Positions 25,401 to 36,148 of a stretch of 64,000 bases of DNA are shown one piece after another. The stretch comes from Pseudorasbora parva. Lineage: Eukaryota; Chordata; Actinopteri; Cypriniformes; Gobionidae. How positions within the stretch are numbered: the stretch's first letter is position 1; each line of letters opens with the position of its first letter. Where the stretch lies: the NCBI RefSeq assembly GCF_024679245.1, contig NC_090172.1, positions 40,330,776 to 40,394,775 on the forward strand, in the 5' to 3' direction. The notes under the pieces were generated by a model that was given only the letters and a program-made list of their open reading frames with translations, was not told the DNA's origin and did not search any database. The translations under genes were made by a program, and so were the position numbers.

Positions 25401-28400
25401 TACCCTTATGAGCTGTATTCCCCTCACTCTGGACGGGCCAATCACATCGTGTATAGAGTCGGCGGGCGGGGCCATAATGACGACGGCCGAGTTGCGTTTG
25501 CATGCTTCTAGTAAACACAGAAACTGGCGAACGGCGGCGGTCTTTCCAATCAGTTTTGACTGCGATTCTGGAAGTCTTGGAGTTAAGCTTTTCTCTGAGA
25601 AAAGAACAAAGAACGGCACTGACGTCATTCTTAAAAAGGGAAGATGTGTTCGGAGTTTAGCCGACCGGATACGGTGAATGTTTAATGTATCAACAAGCTC
25701 TGTTTCACCTTCGTTGCTCTGGTTGGTGGTAACGCTATCCTATCGCGTGCAGAGGGAGTTTCAAAGACAACCGTTTATTCCGCCCCTCGGATTGAGCCCT
25801 GTCAATGGTGAGTTTCCAGACCAAACATCTTGATGTGGGTCTGGCTTGTCAGGCTAGATCAAAGCCTGAGTTGACAGAGAAAGCTGATGATCAGCATCAT
25901 GGTACCAACAAAGCCTGAATAGATTGGTTTGGTTTTGTCAACTTGAAACTAATCCTGTAAACCTGAGTTTGTTAAACTTCCATCATGGTACAGGCCCCTG
26001 TTGTCTGTAACTTTTTGTTTTTGTTTTCAAGATTAACAAAAATTATATAATCAGAATGTACAACATAAACCCATTTTCCAAACCGGGTTTTTGTTTTACC
26101 CTGAAAACTCATTATTTTACACTATAATAAGTGTTTATATTGGGACAATTTCAGGCCGGTCTGGTAGAAACCGCTGCAGTGCACAGGAGCACAGTGCTTG
26201 CGTGACTCATTATGACCATAGAAATAAACAGAGAGAAGTAGCTCTGGCTGCAATTTTCTTCCACAAGATACATGCAGTTCTGTTTATTAACCACTAGAGT
26301 GCAAAAAGTTACGGAGCACAGCTTTAACTAATCAAAACAATTATTATTGTATACACTACCATAAGTTTAGGGTCAGTTTTAAAAAAAGAAATTAATATTG
26401 TTATTCAGCAGGTATGCATTAGCTGGCAGAGATGCAAAAGTGACTGTAAAGAGATTAATAATGTAAACAGTTGTTTATCCTAGTGGTAAATGCTAATACA
26501 TTTTGAATTTCTATTCATCAAAGAATCCCTAATAATCCCTCTTTTATTATGGTGTCCATAAAAAATATTAAGCAGCAAAATAAGAAATGTTTCTTGAGCA
26601 CCAGATCAGCATATTAGAAAGATTTCTGAAGGATCATGTGACTGAAGATTGGAGTAATGATGCTAAAAATTCAGCTTTCCCTTTACAAGATTAAATTACA
26701 TTTTTAAAATGCACTAAAATAGCAAACGTTTATTGCAATAATTCTGAAAACTGAATTTTTGATCAAATATCAGCCTCGACAAGCACAATGAGACTTCAAA
26801 AAAAAAATTTTTTTAAATCGACCCTATCAAAAACAATGGGGGGAAAAACAACAACCCTAAACCTTTGAACAGTAGTGCAAATTGATTTTTGGTTTCAGGA
26901 TTTCAAATCCCACCAGATTTGAATCAGCTCTCATTTCTAAACACAGGGCAACCACTTATTATCTTGCTGACCGGAGGTATGACATGCTGCCAGCAGTGTT
27001 GAGTGCTGACCTGTGCTCTCTCCTTGGAGGAGTGGACCGGTGAGTAACACAAACCTTTCCCTGCTATTTAAAACTTTGAAAGTGACCCTAATTGTGCCAC
27101 TGGAATCGGTGTGGATTTTCATAACAAAGATTCGCTCTGTAATTTGTTCCAGATATGCCATGAGTGTCCTGTGGGAGCTGGATGCTGAGTCTCTGGATAT
27201 GTGTACAGTTTGGTACGGTCGCACTCTTATCCGCTCCTCCTATCAGCTTCACTATGAGCAGGCCCAGAGCCTGCTGAATGGTGAGGAGGTCGAGGTGCCC
27301 GAGCTCGGCCATCTTAAGGGTTCGCAGCGGGACCAGAAACTGGCTGAGCTCTTGCTGGCCCTGAAGACTCTGACGAGGGTAGCCCGGCACCTCCGGGCAC
27401 AGAGAGATAAGGGTGGTGCTCTGGAGTTAGAGGGGGTGGAGGTTAGGGCTCAGCTTGATGAGGAAAAGAACATTACAGCCCTTGTGCCCAAACAGCCTCT
27501 GGAGGTTCATGAGACTGTGGCAGAGTGCATGATCTATGCCAACCACTGGGTGGCACGCAAGATACAGGAGAGCTTTCCACATCAATCTCTTCTGCGTCAT
27601 CACCCACCACCCAAACAGGAGTTCTTCAATCAGCTAATCGACAGTGCCAAGGCACGTGGCTTCAGTATTGATACAAGGTAAGAAAAGAAAAAAGTTCATG
27701 ATTTTTTTCTTTGATATGTTTTGAAAGAAGATTCTTATGCTCACAAAACCTACATTAATTTAGGACAAATACTGTGAAATAGTATTATTGTGAAATATTA
27801 TTACCATTTAAGATGCATGTTTCCTGTTTTATTATATTTTAAAATGTATTCCTGTGATACAAAGCTGAATTTTCAGCAGTTGGAGTCATTACTCCAGTCT
27901 TAAGTGTCACATGATCCTTCAGAAATTATTCTAACATGCTGATTTGGTGCTCACCGAACATTTCTTATTATTTGAAAACAGTTTGTGGAAAGTGTGATTT
28001 TATAAAAAAAATTCAGGATTTTCTTTGATGAATAGAAATTTCAAAAGAACAGCAAACTTTTGTAACATTATTGATGTCCATACTGTCACTTTTAAACAAT
28101 TTAAAGCATCCTTGTTGAATAAGTGTTAATTTCTGCCATTCTTACTGAACCCAAACTTTTGAACAGTACTGTGTATATAAATAAAAATAGAAATATGTAT
28201 CATTAAATCAATACAGTCACAAATAGATTGTTTACATGTGTGTATGTTCATATGTCTGTATGTAATGCATTTTGTTTAAACTAGGTCAAACAGGGCCCTG
28301 GCTGATTCTCTGGAGCGAGCTGCAGATCCTCAGGACCCCCTGGTAAACCGGTTATTGAGAATGATGGCCACACAGGCGATGTCTAATGCTCTTTACTTCT

Positions 28401-30204
28401 CTACAGGATCCTGTCCAGAGGAACAATACTACCACTATGGTAAATGATTTTGATCCTCTCATTATTACAGATTATTTGAAGTCTCATTATTACAATTTAC
28501 AGATTTTAAACAGTTGCTTTCATTTTTATAGTATAAATAATATGAATACAATTTCTACCTTGGTTTAAAACCTCAGTAGTTTTGCTAGAACTAAACGTTT
28601 GTAGGTATAAATCATGTCTTGCTGTTCATGTTGTCTTCAGGTCTTGCACTGGATCGATACACTCATTTTACCTCTCCAATCAGACGATATGCTGATGTAT
28701 TAGTTCACCGGCTACTCATGGCTGCCGTTCAGCTGGAGAAGGAAGGATCACTAAGCAAAACTTTGGCCAATAACAAAGAACTCGAGGAGCTGGCTCAACA
28801 AATCAACAATAAAAATAGAGTATGGAGAGCGTTTTTTTTCCAATATTTTAACAGTGAAACAGTAATGATTTTCTGGGAAATTACCCCAACACTTCTCAAA
28901 GTCTCTGTTTGTGTAACAGGCAGCACAGCACGCACAGAAGCAGTCCACAGAGCTCTTCCAGTGCCTCTACTTCAGAGATAAAGACTCCAACACAGATGAG
29001 CGCTGTGTGGCTGATGCTGTGATCTATGCTGTCCGAGCTAATGGTTTCCTGGCCTTCGTACCACAGTAATGGCCCACTTATGGAATATGTATTTGCTTTG
29101 AACATGGTTTAGACGATTCTATTCCACCGGCTGTGAGGGGAAGACCACATGTCCCAAGATTCTGTGCTCAAACTTGGCGTTTTCAAACTACACCTTTGTT
29201 ATGAATAGGCGCCCTCTAGTGGACGGAAAAATGACAGGGCAGCTTTAATAAACATTCCTTATTATCAATGTTGAAAACAGTTTATTTTTGTGTAAATGGT
29301 GATTAAACACAATTCTGAATTATTTGATGAATAGAAAGTTAAAAAGATCAGATATTTTTTACAAAGTTTTCAGTTTTCTGTCACTTTTTAATTTATTTAA
29401 TGCATCCTGAATAAATGTCTTCAAAAATATAACTAACCCCAAACTTTTGAATAGTAGTGTACACCAAAAGTAGCTCTTTAATATGTTTTGTAATATGTAA
29501 TATGTTTTGTTGGACATGATGTTTGATGTCAAGCTGCTGTAACATTTTTGTAACCTGTTTACACAGGTATGGTTTGAAGGGAGCTGTGTACCTTAAGGAT
29601 CGAGAGGGTCAGGTGGTCAGTGTTGATGGAGATGGAAGATGCGAATGGAAGGCTGGGATATTGCAGAGATACCCTGACAGGATCAGCACCTGTACCAGCA
29701 CTGGAACCCATACCTTTTACCTCTTCGACCATGTTACAGTAAGTAAATATCCAGCAAACAATAAAAAAAAATCACATTGTTTGTGGTACCTTTATCTGGA
29801 CTGTAATAGATATGTGCTTGTTACGTCCTCTGTCCTTTTGTGTCTGTCTCACTCCACAGGTTCGTATCACTGTAGAACCGTCTCGTTGCCATGCCGACAG
29901 CTTGTGTCTGCAGCTTATCAGGAACAAGCCCCATTGTGCTGTGCAACCTGAGTCCCAGCCAGCTGGTCGTGGTCGGTCTGAGCTGGTTCAAGAAGTGGTG
30001 CGCTGGGCAGAAGAGGCCTCGCTCCAGGCAGAGGAAGAGAAGGGGAGGAAGCCCAAAATGAGCAGGGAGGAGAGGAAGTTCAGACAGAGCAAAACACCAA
30101 ACCTCTATGTCCTGTTACAGGAGATCAGTGAACTTGCCCTGCTGGATCTGTCTTTATGCCAAATCAGAAATACAGAGGAACAGACTTGTACTGCATCTTC
30201 TTAG
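14693..30204 (+). CDS. dis3l: DIS3-like exonuclease 1 (cytoplasmic exosome 3'-5' exoribonuclease), 17 coding exons
   Basis: Coding exons: 14693-14822, 16189-16333, 16507-16635, 18011-18146, 19987-20154, 20222-20300, 20414-20593, 23064-23233, 23855-24016, 24148-24398, 26947-27039, 27153-27677, 28285-28439, 28641-28819, 28920-29065, 29567-29738, 29860-30204. All introns are GT-AG. The sum is 3165 nt, giving 1054 residues, the known length of human DIS3L. Known role: processive 3'-5' RNA decay as a subunit of the cytoplasmic exosome. Visible domains: an N-terminal CR3-type Cys/His cluster ('[13 protein letters not shown]', about 30-45) and a PIN-like region; cold-shock OB folds (about 230-420) with '[10 protein letters not shown]' and '[12 protein letters not shown]'; the RNB nuclease with '[11 protein letters not shown]', keeping Asp469, 475, 477 and 478; '[18 protein letters not shown]'; and a C-terminal S1-like region ending '[11 protein letters not shown]'. 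An in-frame ATG at 14678 would add five residues; 14693 is chosen because it aligns with the human start. It converges on tipin. Confidence 0.96.
14955..15710 (-). mobile_element. 5'-truncated LINE with intact YADD box, antisense in dis3l intron 1
   Basis: A single 251-codon frame encodes the end of a reverse transcriptase. It contains '[13 protein letters not shown]' (catalytic Asp pair intact), '[10 protein letters not shown]', '[10 protein letters not shown]', 'FRAYCTPMY' and '[11 protein letters not shown]'. The endonuclease and the N-terminal RT motifs are missing, so the copy was truncated at about 15720. The clade is not certain; it is neither the L2 nor the RTE type found elsewhere in this window. 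Its 3' side lies within about 100 bp of the exon-1 donor. 15720-16188, the rest of intron 1, holds nothing recognisable. Confidence 0.8.
16703..17743. mobile_element. TIR element in dis3l intron 3
   Basis: The left end 'tgggctccttgcacatatcc' pairs with the right end 'agttatgtgcaaagagccca' at 17724-17743. The TIR is about 17 bp with a few mismatches. The interior has no transposase; the minus-strand ORFs here are AT-rich and without domains. The superfamily is not assigned. Confidence 0.6.
19376..19446. repeat. (TG)n/(TGCG)n microsatellite
   Basis: About 70 bp of TG dinucleotides pass into TGCG tetranucleotides in dis3l intron 4, inside the TIR element. Such alternating purine-pyrimidine runs can adopt Z-DNA. 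Confidence 0.9.
19459..19625. repeat. 167-bp near-perfect palindrome (hairpin-forming)
   Basis: The segment starts 'cttgcaaagcgaatt' and ends 'aatttgctttgcaag'. Its two halves pair almost completely through 'aaattgaacaaagtatt', 'cttattattcat' and 'catatgtata', with almost no loop. Arm divergence is only a few bases. It is probably a young fold-back MITE or a snap-back duplication. A transcript through it in either direction would form one long hairpin. Confidence 0.85.
20812..22063. mobile_element. TTAA-flanked (Kolobok-like) element in dis3l intron 7
   Basis: Terminus 'aggtgccctagaatga' (20812) pairs with 'tcattttagggcacct' (ending 22063), 15 of 16 matching. TTAA lies directly outside each end (20808-20811 and 22064-22067). 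A TTAA duplication with THAP-containing coding sequence is known for the Kolobok superfamily; piggyBac also uses TTAA. It carries a THAP-like remnant on the minus strand at 21737-21570. No catalytic domain is present, so it is a deletion derivative. Confidence 0.7.
21570..21737 (-). pseudogene. THAP-like domain remnant inside the intron-7 element
   Basis: The frame beginning near 21737 reads '[20 protein letters not shown]' and then '[19 protein letters not shown]'. The Leu-Pro, the buried Trp, the Cys-x2-His ligand pair (CSAH) and the following Phe match the THAP zinc-finger pattern. The N-terminal Cys pair is not visible and the domain runs out after the CSAH segment, so it is incomplete. 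It is antisense to dis3l. Confidence 0.55.
22167..22957. mobile_element. TIR element with approximately 80-bp inverted ends, next to dis3l exon 8
   Basis: The left end ('tttactcgccctcaagcaat', 'ctaggtgtatatgactttct') is inverted at the right end ('catatacacctaggatggct', 'gatggtgagtaaat'). Only a few mismatches occur over about 80 bp. The inner parts share 'aatcagagttatatt'. No coding sequence is supported. Its right end lies only about 100 bp before exon 8. Confidence 0.75.
22921..23020. repeat. 59-bp tandem duplication of a transposon end before dis3l exon 8
   Basis: 'catatacacctaggatggct' at 22921 recurs at 22980 as 'catatacacctatgatggct', followed in both by 'gtgagtaaatcatga'. The second copy sits about 45 bp before the exon-8 splice acceptor (23061-23063). 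It is also the left edge of the segment duplicated at 23537. Confidence 0.8.
23537..23647 (+). pseudogene. 111-bp duplicate of the dis3l exon-8 acceptor and first 28 coding bases
   Basis: Bases 23537-23647 are identical to 22981-23091 at every position. The copy includes the transposon end, the polypyrimidine tract 'ctccttttctgtag' and the first 28 nt of exon 8. It lies in intron 8, 300 bp after the real exon. Beyond 23647 the exon sequence is lost and AT-rich sequence follows. It is a decoy 3' splice site, not a full exon. Perfect identity implies a very recent event or an assembly error. Confidence 0.85.
24605..25999. mobile_element. TIR element in dis3l intron 10 interrupted by a hAT MITE
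   Basis: 'tggggcctataccatgaagc' on the left pairs with 'catcatggtacaggcccc' on the right (25981-25998). Inner 'tttagctggttagcc' and 'aaacctgagtttg' motifs are related to those at the right. No transposase was seen. The hAT-type MITE at 25327-25856 is nested inside it. Confidence 0.55.
25327..25856. mobile_element. hAT-type MITE, copy A (full length, 530 bp)
   Basis: Its ends are 'tagcttagaaatctagacgc' and 'gggtctggcttgtcaggcta'. Copy C at 61723-62248 is highly similar over its whole length. The flanks 'gaagaaagc' and 'gatcaaagc' fit a degraded 8-9-bp target duplication. The interior is CpG-rich, with 'ggcgggcggggccataatga' and 'gaacggcactgacgtcatt'. Opposed ORFs of about 88 codons occur on both strands, but no transposase domain is visible. 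Confidence 0.8.
26150..26323. mobile_element. Right-end fragment of a TTAA-flanked MITE
   Basis: The sequence 'cactagagtgcaaaaagtta' then 'cggagcacagct' is followed by TTAA at 26324-26327, as in the other TTAA elements here. A related right end ('ggacggaaaaatgacagggc', then 'agct' and TTAA) lies at about 29110-29248 in intron 15. Left ends were not found for either. Confidence 0.45.
26350..26880. mobile_element. hAT-like MITE ('caaacttttgaacagtagtg' family) with fragments in other dis3l introns
   Basis: The left end 'tatacactaccataagttta' pairs with the right end 'taaacctttgaacagtagtg'. The interior carries 'gcagcaaaataagaaatgtt' and 'gatcatgtgactgaagattg'. Related fragments lie in intron 12 (about 27770-28175, ending 'cttttgaacagtactgtg'), intron 15 (about 29265-29462, ending 'cttttgaatagtagtgta') and intron 8 (about 23415-23520). 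None has coding capacity. Confidence 0.65.
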
Positions 30205-30634
30205 CTTTATACTGCGGTTACTACAATACACACACACAAACAGAATATTCTACACAGACGGCTTTGTAATATTTGCGAGATTTATGGCTGTCATGATGTT
30301 CTGTTGAAGTGTCCAGATGTGAACTAACAAACAAGAGCTATGCTTATGAACCCTGGCTCCTTAGCATTGTCCAATACTTGATTTCGTAAGGGAAAACATT
30401 GGGTCTTCTTATAGCAATTTGATGGAAGCTTATTTCTCTAAACGATTAATAAATAATCGAAGATAGGATCACAAAAAGCATGCGATTTGCATGGCCTTTT
30501 CATGACTGAAATCATTTAGGCACATCTGTAAACTAGTTTGAGGCAAATGAAAACCTCAATATTTTTGTAGGCTTAGACTTCCAAGGTGTTTGCATTAATG
30601 CTTTCTATTTTGATAAAGTTAAATATTTTTTATA

Positions 30635-30640
30635 AATAAA
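30635..30640 (+). terminator. dis3l: dis3l polyadenylation signal
   Basis: AATAAA lies 431 nt after the dis3l stop codon, with T-rich sequence after it. No closer canonical signal on the plus strand was as well placed. Confidence 0.6.
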
Positions 30641-31024
30641 ATTTATTTTTGGATGTCAATAATGGTTTGACGTGTGTATTTATTTTCTCCTTTGATTCTA
30701 CAGAATCAAAATGCTAGACACTTGTCTCCATTGATGGCTTGTACACACTGCCTGACTTTTACCCAGATTTTGAGTTGAAACGTTGTCAAAATTCAGAGCC
30801 CGTTGACAGACCTGACTGAAAATCATGTAGTATATGATGTGCACAGATTTTTGTTCTCATTCATCATACTCTTGACAAGATACACATTTCTGAATGAGTT
30901 TGCAATGTTCATAACTTGGAAGGCTGGTAGTGTGTAACCCTCAATCGTTTATTGTACATGCATGTTTTCTCTAACAATTTATAAAGTAATCTGTTTCGAT
31001 TTTAGAAGTTGTGTAGTGTTTCCT

Positions 31025-31774
31025 ACGGAAGCTTATTGCATTCACTTGAGAAAAATCTACTCTGTTTTTCTGAATTAATGACTTAATTATCTCAGAATTA
31101 TGAGATATTTTTTTCTTGAAAAAAAAATATATTTTGCTCTGTTTTTCTGAATTAATGAGATCCCTCAAAATCCTGCTTTTAGCTGGATTGCATGGAAGTT
31201 AACATGTCCCGCCTTTCAAGTTTAATCCAGTTTTATTTTACTTTGGGTTTGAAACATTGCTGCTGTCTTTATGTAATATAAATGGTATTGTTTTTAGTGC
31301 GTCAATTTTGGGCAGACACCTCAAGAATTTACCTGTTTCTCCATATCAGATATGGTATGCTTTGCAAGCCCGATCTCATAAAAATGCATAAATAGTACAA
31401 GTGTGCAATCTCGTGGAATGTATACGCCAAAATGAGTTTTGGTGTGCATATGGTAGTTTTTCACGTGCTTATGATACGCACTTTAAGGCGTATTATACGT
31501 ACGTACGAACCACCCACCCCACCACCCCCAACCTACCCAAGAGCATGTCATATGCACGCCATAAAGTGCGTATCATATGCACGCGAAAGACTGCGTAACA
31601 CTTGCATTATCTCAGTATACATTCCACACAATATCCATTCCAGACGATATACATTAGACACGATTTCACACTCCTATTCAAGAAAAATTCTCATATTTCT
31701 GAGATAATTAAGTCATTAATTCAGAAAAACAGTAGATTTGTTTTTTCTCAAGTGAATGCAATAAGCTTCCATAG
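31025..31774. repeat. Inverted-repeat element between the dis3l and tipin 3' ends
   Basis: 'ctacggaagcttattgcatt' with 'cacttgagaaaaatctac' and 'tttttctgaattaatgactt' (31028-31095) is inverted at about 31700-31770. The arms are about 70 bp and highly similar. A third partial arm lies at about 31140. The central part holds a smaller palindrome-rich stretch around 'cgtattatacgtacgtacg'. It fills much of the gap between the two converging genes. Confidence 0.75.
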
Positions 31775-31851
31775 TTTCCTGCCTTTAATCTCACTTCAAA
31801 ATATAGAACTGCATTAATTACATCATACATAAAGGGTGTGCTACATCAACA

Positions 31852-31857
31852 TTTATT
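31852..31857 (-). terminator. tipin: Putative tipin polyadenylation signal
   Basis: The plus strand reads TTTATT, which is AATAAA on the tipin strand, 340 nt after the stop codon. It lies just beyond the inverted-repeat element. Confidence 0.45.
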
Positions 31858-32196
31858 CAAAAAATCAAAGCAAAAACTGGCACTGAAACACTAAAGTAGT
31901 AATGGAAATGTCATCTGCAAAAAGGGGGTTCTCTATGAACCTGAGAATAAGATTATGGAAAAATGTTTTGAATAAAGAGCAAAATATTTCAAAATCCTCA
32001 CAGAGGATATGCAACAAAATGTAAGCTGAACTAAATTAATGTCTGAAAAACCATTAGAGGTGATAAATCACTGGACTGGCATTACAGAACATGCCAATGA
32101 GCTGCAGTAAATATTCAGCATATGACTGGGAAGATTTTATAAGGTTGCTACCTAAAAATTTATTTGTAGTTCTCTTTGTGCAAATGGAGGATTGGT

Positions 32197-34512
32197 TCAA
32201 TTGCTATCATCGTCATCAACTACACCATTTGGAACAGAACTGGCACACTCATTAACATTTGAAGGGGAATTCGAAAGTTCAGCTGGCTTTTCTTTGAGTG
32301 GAGTTTGGTTTGAGATGCTCTGATTGAAAATGTCCGTATTCTCTTCACTGATGTACTGTCCTGAAGAACTGGTGGACGGTTCATCTGCATCTCCCTGGAT
32401 GGAATTCTGAGAGGATTCTGGGGAAATAATATTTTTAAAAAATTGTCAAAAAAGCTACACAAAAATGAGACTGAAGCTGCTGAATCTTAAAAATTATTAT
32501 AAATGTAATAACAGTAGATCCAGGTTTTTCCCAGGACTAGAGGCAAATGAGAGAACTTGCATTCTGGTCATAACACAAACACTCTTACGATGACATCATG
32601 ATATAAAATGCCTCCACACACCTAACTGCTTCTGCTTTGCAAGTCTCCTCTCCAGAGCAAGCTGTTTATTGAGCTCTATGCGCCGCTGCTGTTCCTCGGT
32701 GAGAGAGGCTGGAGCAGGAGTAGAATGGACGAACGGATCTTCAGGGAATCCTCCATCTCCAACTGGATCGGACTCTTCTGGTACTCGAACCTCTGCATCT
32801 TCTGGAAGGGTCATGAAAGTCAGTGAAACTTCAGTTTTACCACCTACTTTCAATAGTAGCTTAAAGAGACAATATTTGAAAAGTAACATTACCGACATAG
32901 TCCTCGTGTGTTATTGGCATGTCCAATCGAATTCGTTTTAGACATGTCTAATGTAGAAACAAAGTACAGCGTTAAAGGATGCAGACCACTTCTATTAAGG
33001 ATGTAAAATATCATATATTAATGGTTTTTAAATGAAGTTAACTCTTCCTGGAATAATTATTGTCTGAGGTGGTGTTCACAACAGGATGTTCTAGTTCTAA
33101 CTGAACAAAAAATGCTTGTAACTCCCATATACAATTTATAAATTACACATTCAATAAGAAAAGTGTGGCAGTCATGGTGTAACAGGGAAAAATAAGCACA
33201 GCTAATAAAAATTAATTAGTAAAACAATAGCATTACACGGATGGAAAGTAAAGACACAGGTGAGCTTGGAAACTTCATTTGGAACCTCCTTGGAGCTTTT
33301 ATTTGCATAGCACAGCCAGAAGTCTTACCTGAACTTCTTTTTTTCCTCCTAAGCTTTCTACTTTATCAATGAACTCTTCAAACTGCATTTTTGGATAAAG
33401 ACGATGGGCCCAGTTCTCCATTTTCTGCATGAGGAGTTTCAGATTCTCTGCCTGAATCAGAAATGAATGAAGGTGGTGACCACTTGTTACTCTATTCACA
33501 CACTCTGATTAATTTAAAAACACAAAAACATTCCTGGAACAACACCATCTGTAGTCAGTAAAGAATTCAGGAGTATTTCAATATTCCCCAAACAATTGAA
33601 GTGAAAGGTTAGCCATTACCTCATGTCCTTTTCCTTTGAACTTTACACCGTCAAATAAAGTACGCAGAGCTGGAAGACCCTTTTCAGAAATCAACCTAGA
33701 AGTAAGAATAGAGGGAAAGAGGACAACTGTAAACACTGGAGAAATTCAGTAAAACTCAGTTCTCTAAAATAAACCAATTATTATGATTAATTACCAATTA
33801 ACTGCCATCTGGTATAGTACCTGTTAGCATCCAGTTTCGGACGAGGCCTCTTCACGGTTCGTCTTTTTGCCACTGGCACTTCTGCTAATTTTGACACTTC
33901 TCCTTCCTCCTCACCTGAACACAACAAAATGTGTTTCATTTACAGAATAAACTCAAAAAAAATGTACAATGTAGAGTATAAATATCAAGTGGGGGTTCAA
34001 TCATCAGCTGGCCACTGACAGGTCAGCTGGCCTGCCACCCCAGTTAAGACAACAACTGAGTGAATACAGATTTACTCATTTAGAAGGATTTATCCCAATT
34101 AAAGCAGACAAATGACCAGGATATTAATAGTAATAAAAACAATGTTTTTCCTTGCAGCAAGTGTTAAACGGGAATGCAGTAGATTTGGCAGGGGACGCAT
34201 CATACTTCGAGCACTAGTATCTGGTTGGACTGAGTGACCAGTGTACAAAGTAATAAGTAACAGCGTACATCAGTAACAAACCTGTCAGGCCATCTCACAT
34301 CACCAAAGCAGCAAGTGGAAAAATATCCCACTGAAATGTTAATTTTTAAAATGGTTAAGATTGAGAAACAGACCCTCTCCATTGCCAAATGCATCCTCCT
34401 CAAGGTTCCCCCGGCCAGGCGATGACGGAGGAGGAAAAGGTGGGAAAGCCTCGTCCTCTGTGTGCTCATAATCTGGCATGTCAAACAGGCCATTTTCTAA
34501 TGGATCAATCAT
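32197..34512 (-). CDS. tipin: TIMELESS-interacting protein, 7 coding exons
   Basis: Coding exons in order: 34512-34374, 33914-33821, 33695-33620, 33451-33329, 32947-32893, 32801-32622, 32417-32197. The sum is 888 nt, giving 295 residues; the human protein has 301. All junctions are GT-AG and keep frame. Known role: Tipin binds Timeless and RPA, stabilises replication forks and supports Claspin/Chk1 checkpoint signalling in the nucleus. Visible parts: the conserved start '[20 protein letters not shown]' and a Pro-rich stretch; a basic linker at 63-73 ('[11 protein letters not shown]'); the Swi3/Csm3 domain at about 74-150 with '[11 protein letters not shown]', '[19 protein letters not shown]' and '[10 protein letters not shown]'; a C-terminal helix '[19 protein letters not shown]'; and an acidic end. 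It is convergent with dis3l, as in human. Confidence 0.95.
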
Positions 34513-34703
34513 GCTGCATAGGATCCTGTAGAGATAGGAGCATATGATCAATTCTAGAACATAAATACAATTTAATTCATTAAAATTTAATTAAAAACTT
34601 GCAGTACAACAACAATAAATCTACATTATTGAAGTGACCGAATAAACAAACAGCAAGTATTATTGGGTTTTCTGGGGGGTGATATGGTCAGATACTAATT
34701 TTT

Positions 34704-35180
34704 GCCAGCAGCCATATCACCCTGTAGCCCAAGACTGGTTTCCCTCTGAAGCTAAGCAGGGCTGAGCCTGGTCAGTACCTGGATGGGAGACCAACTGGGA
34801 AAACCAGGAGCGTCTGGTAGAGGTGTTAGTGAGGGCAGCAGGGGGTGCTCACCCTGTGGTCTGTGTGGGTCCTAACACCCCAGTATAGTGATGGAGACAC
34901 TATACTGTCAAAGAGCACCTTCCTTCGGATGAGACGTTAAACCGAGCTCCTGACTCTGGTTAAAAATCCCATAATGTCCTTTGGAAAAAAAGAGTAGGGT
35001 GTAACCCCAGTATCCTGGCCAAATTTGACATCCCTCTCTCCTGATTGGCTCTGTCTCCTTTCCACCAATAAGCTGGTGTGGGCCTTCTGGCGCAATATGG
35101 CTACCGTCGCATCATCCAGGTGGATACTCGCATTGATGGTGGTTGCGCATTGAGGAGATTCCCCCTTTTGTTATTATTAT
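34704..35180 (+). mobile_element. SINE3-type element with 5S rRNA-derived head, in tipin intron 1
   Basis: The first approximately 110 bp (34704-34812) follow 5S rRNA: 'gccatatcaccctg', 'gaagctaagcagggctgagc' and 'tggatgggagacc'. The A-box (about 34748-34760) and C-box (34780-34792) are well kept. The body continues with 'ggatgagacgttaaaccga' and 'gcatcatccaggtggat', typical of the zebrafish SINE3 family. The tail reaches 'gttattattat' near 35180. It is antisense to tipin. A separate L2-like tail ('atatagcgctttttacaact') follows at about 35195. Confidence 0.85.
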
Positions 35181-36148
35181 AGTCAAGTCACATTCGTTCT
35201 ATATAGCGCTTTTTACAACTCAAAGTAGCTTTACAGTGATAATACAAAATTAAATTTATATTAAATTTCATATTGCATTCCAAATAAAATGTTATTAATT
35301 TATTAATTAAACTATGTAAATCTATGTCTAAAATGGCACAAAAAAAAGTATGTCTAAATGTGGTCAGTTTGTTATTTAGCTTTATTAATATTTATAATCA
35401 CATATTGTTGTTAGAAACAACCTCTCACGTCACTACAATATATTGTATCAGTAATGTTAAGCCTTGCTAGAATGTTTTAGCGATTTTGTTTACAAACAGA
35501 GAGCCAATCATAAACTTAGTCAGTAATTATCTCATTAAATATTCATGTGGTTGTATTGCCGCATGTGTCACGTTAACACACGGTTTAGTCTGCTGTATCG
35601 GACTGAAACGGTTAAAAGCGTTGAATAATAATTGGAGATGAAAAAACACTATTTTGCAGTATGTTTCAGAAGAAGGCTAGGACACAACAACAGAACTGAC
35701 TTTTACTAGTTTTATAAAACGGATTCTTTTGCAGTATGTTTCAGAAGACTTAACGTTAACAGTCAGAGCAGATCGTTAGTGTCACTGGCTTATAAATTAT
35801 GAAAATAAGAAACATCCTGGGTTTATAAGTATGAAAAGTGCATATACAGTAACTGTTACAGAGCAGTCACACGATTCAGTTATTGGAAGTCATTCTTATG
35901 CCATCGACTTTTCGAAACTTGACTAAAAGCACAGCACGCACAGCAATAGTTTAGTTGTAGAATTAAGCAGACAAATGTTAGCAGACAGTAACGTTAACTT
36001 GATTAATGCCACAGCAATTTGGCGCCAGACAGATTCAACATTACACACGACGCCCTTGGTTTCGCCCATGACCGGATATTAAGCCCAACCGATGTCACTG
36101 TAATTTCGGTGAAAAGCTGAATATATCAATGTGGTCCGTTGAACTTAC

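Noticed and set aside
25365..25677. Paired ORFs on both strands, similar to those at 61818-62124
   Set aside because: The similarity is explained by two copies of the same hAT-type MITE; the frames differ by indels and have no domain.
34704..34812. 5S rRNA gene
   Set aside because: The similarity is clear, but the internal part is altered and it continues into a SINE3 body, so it is a retroposon head, not a 5S gene.
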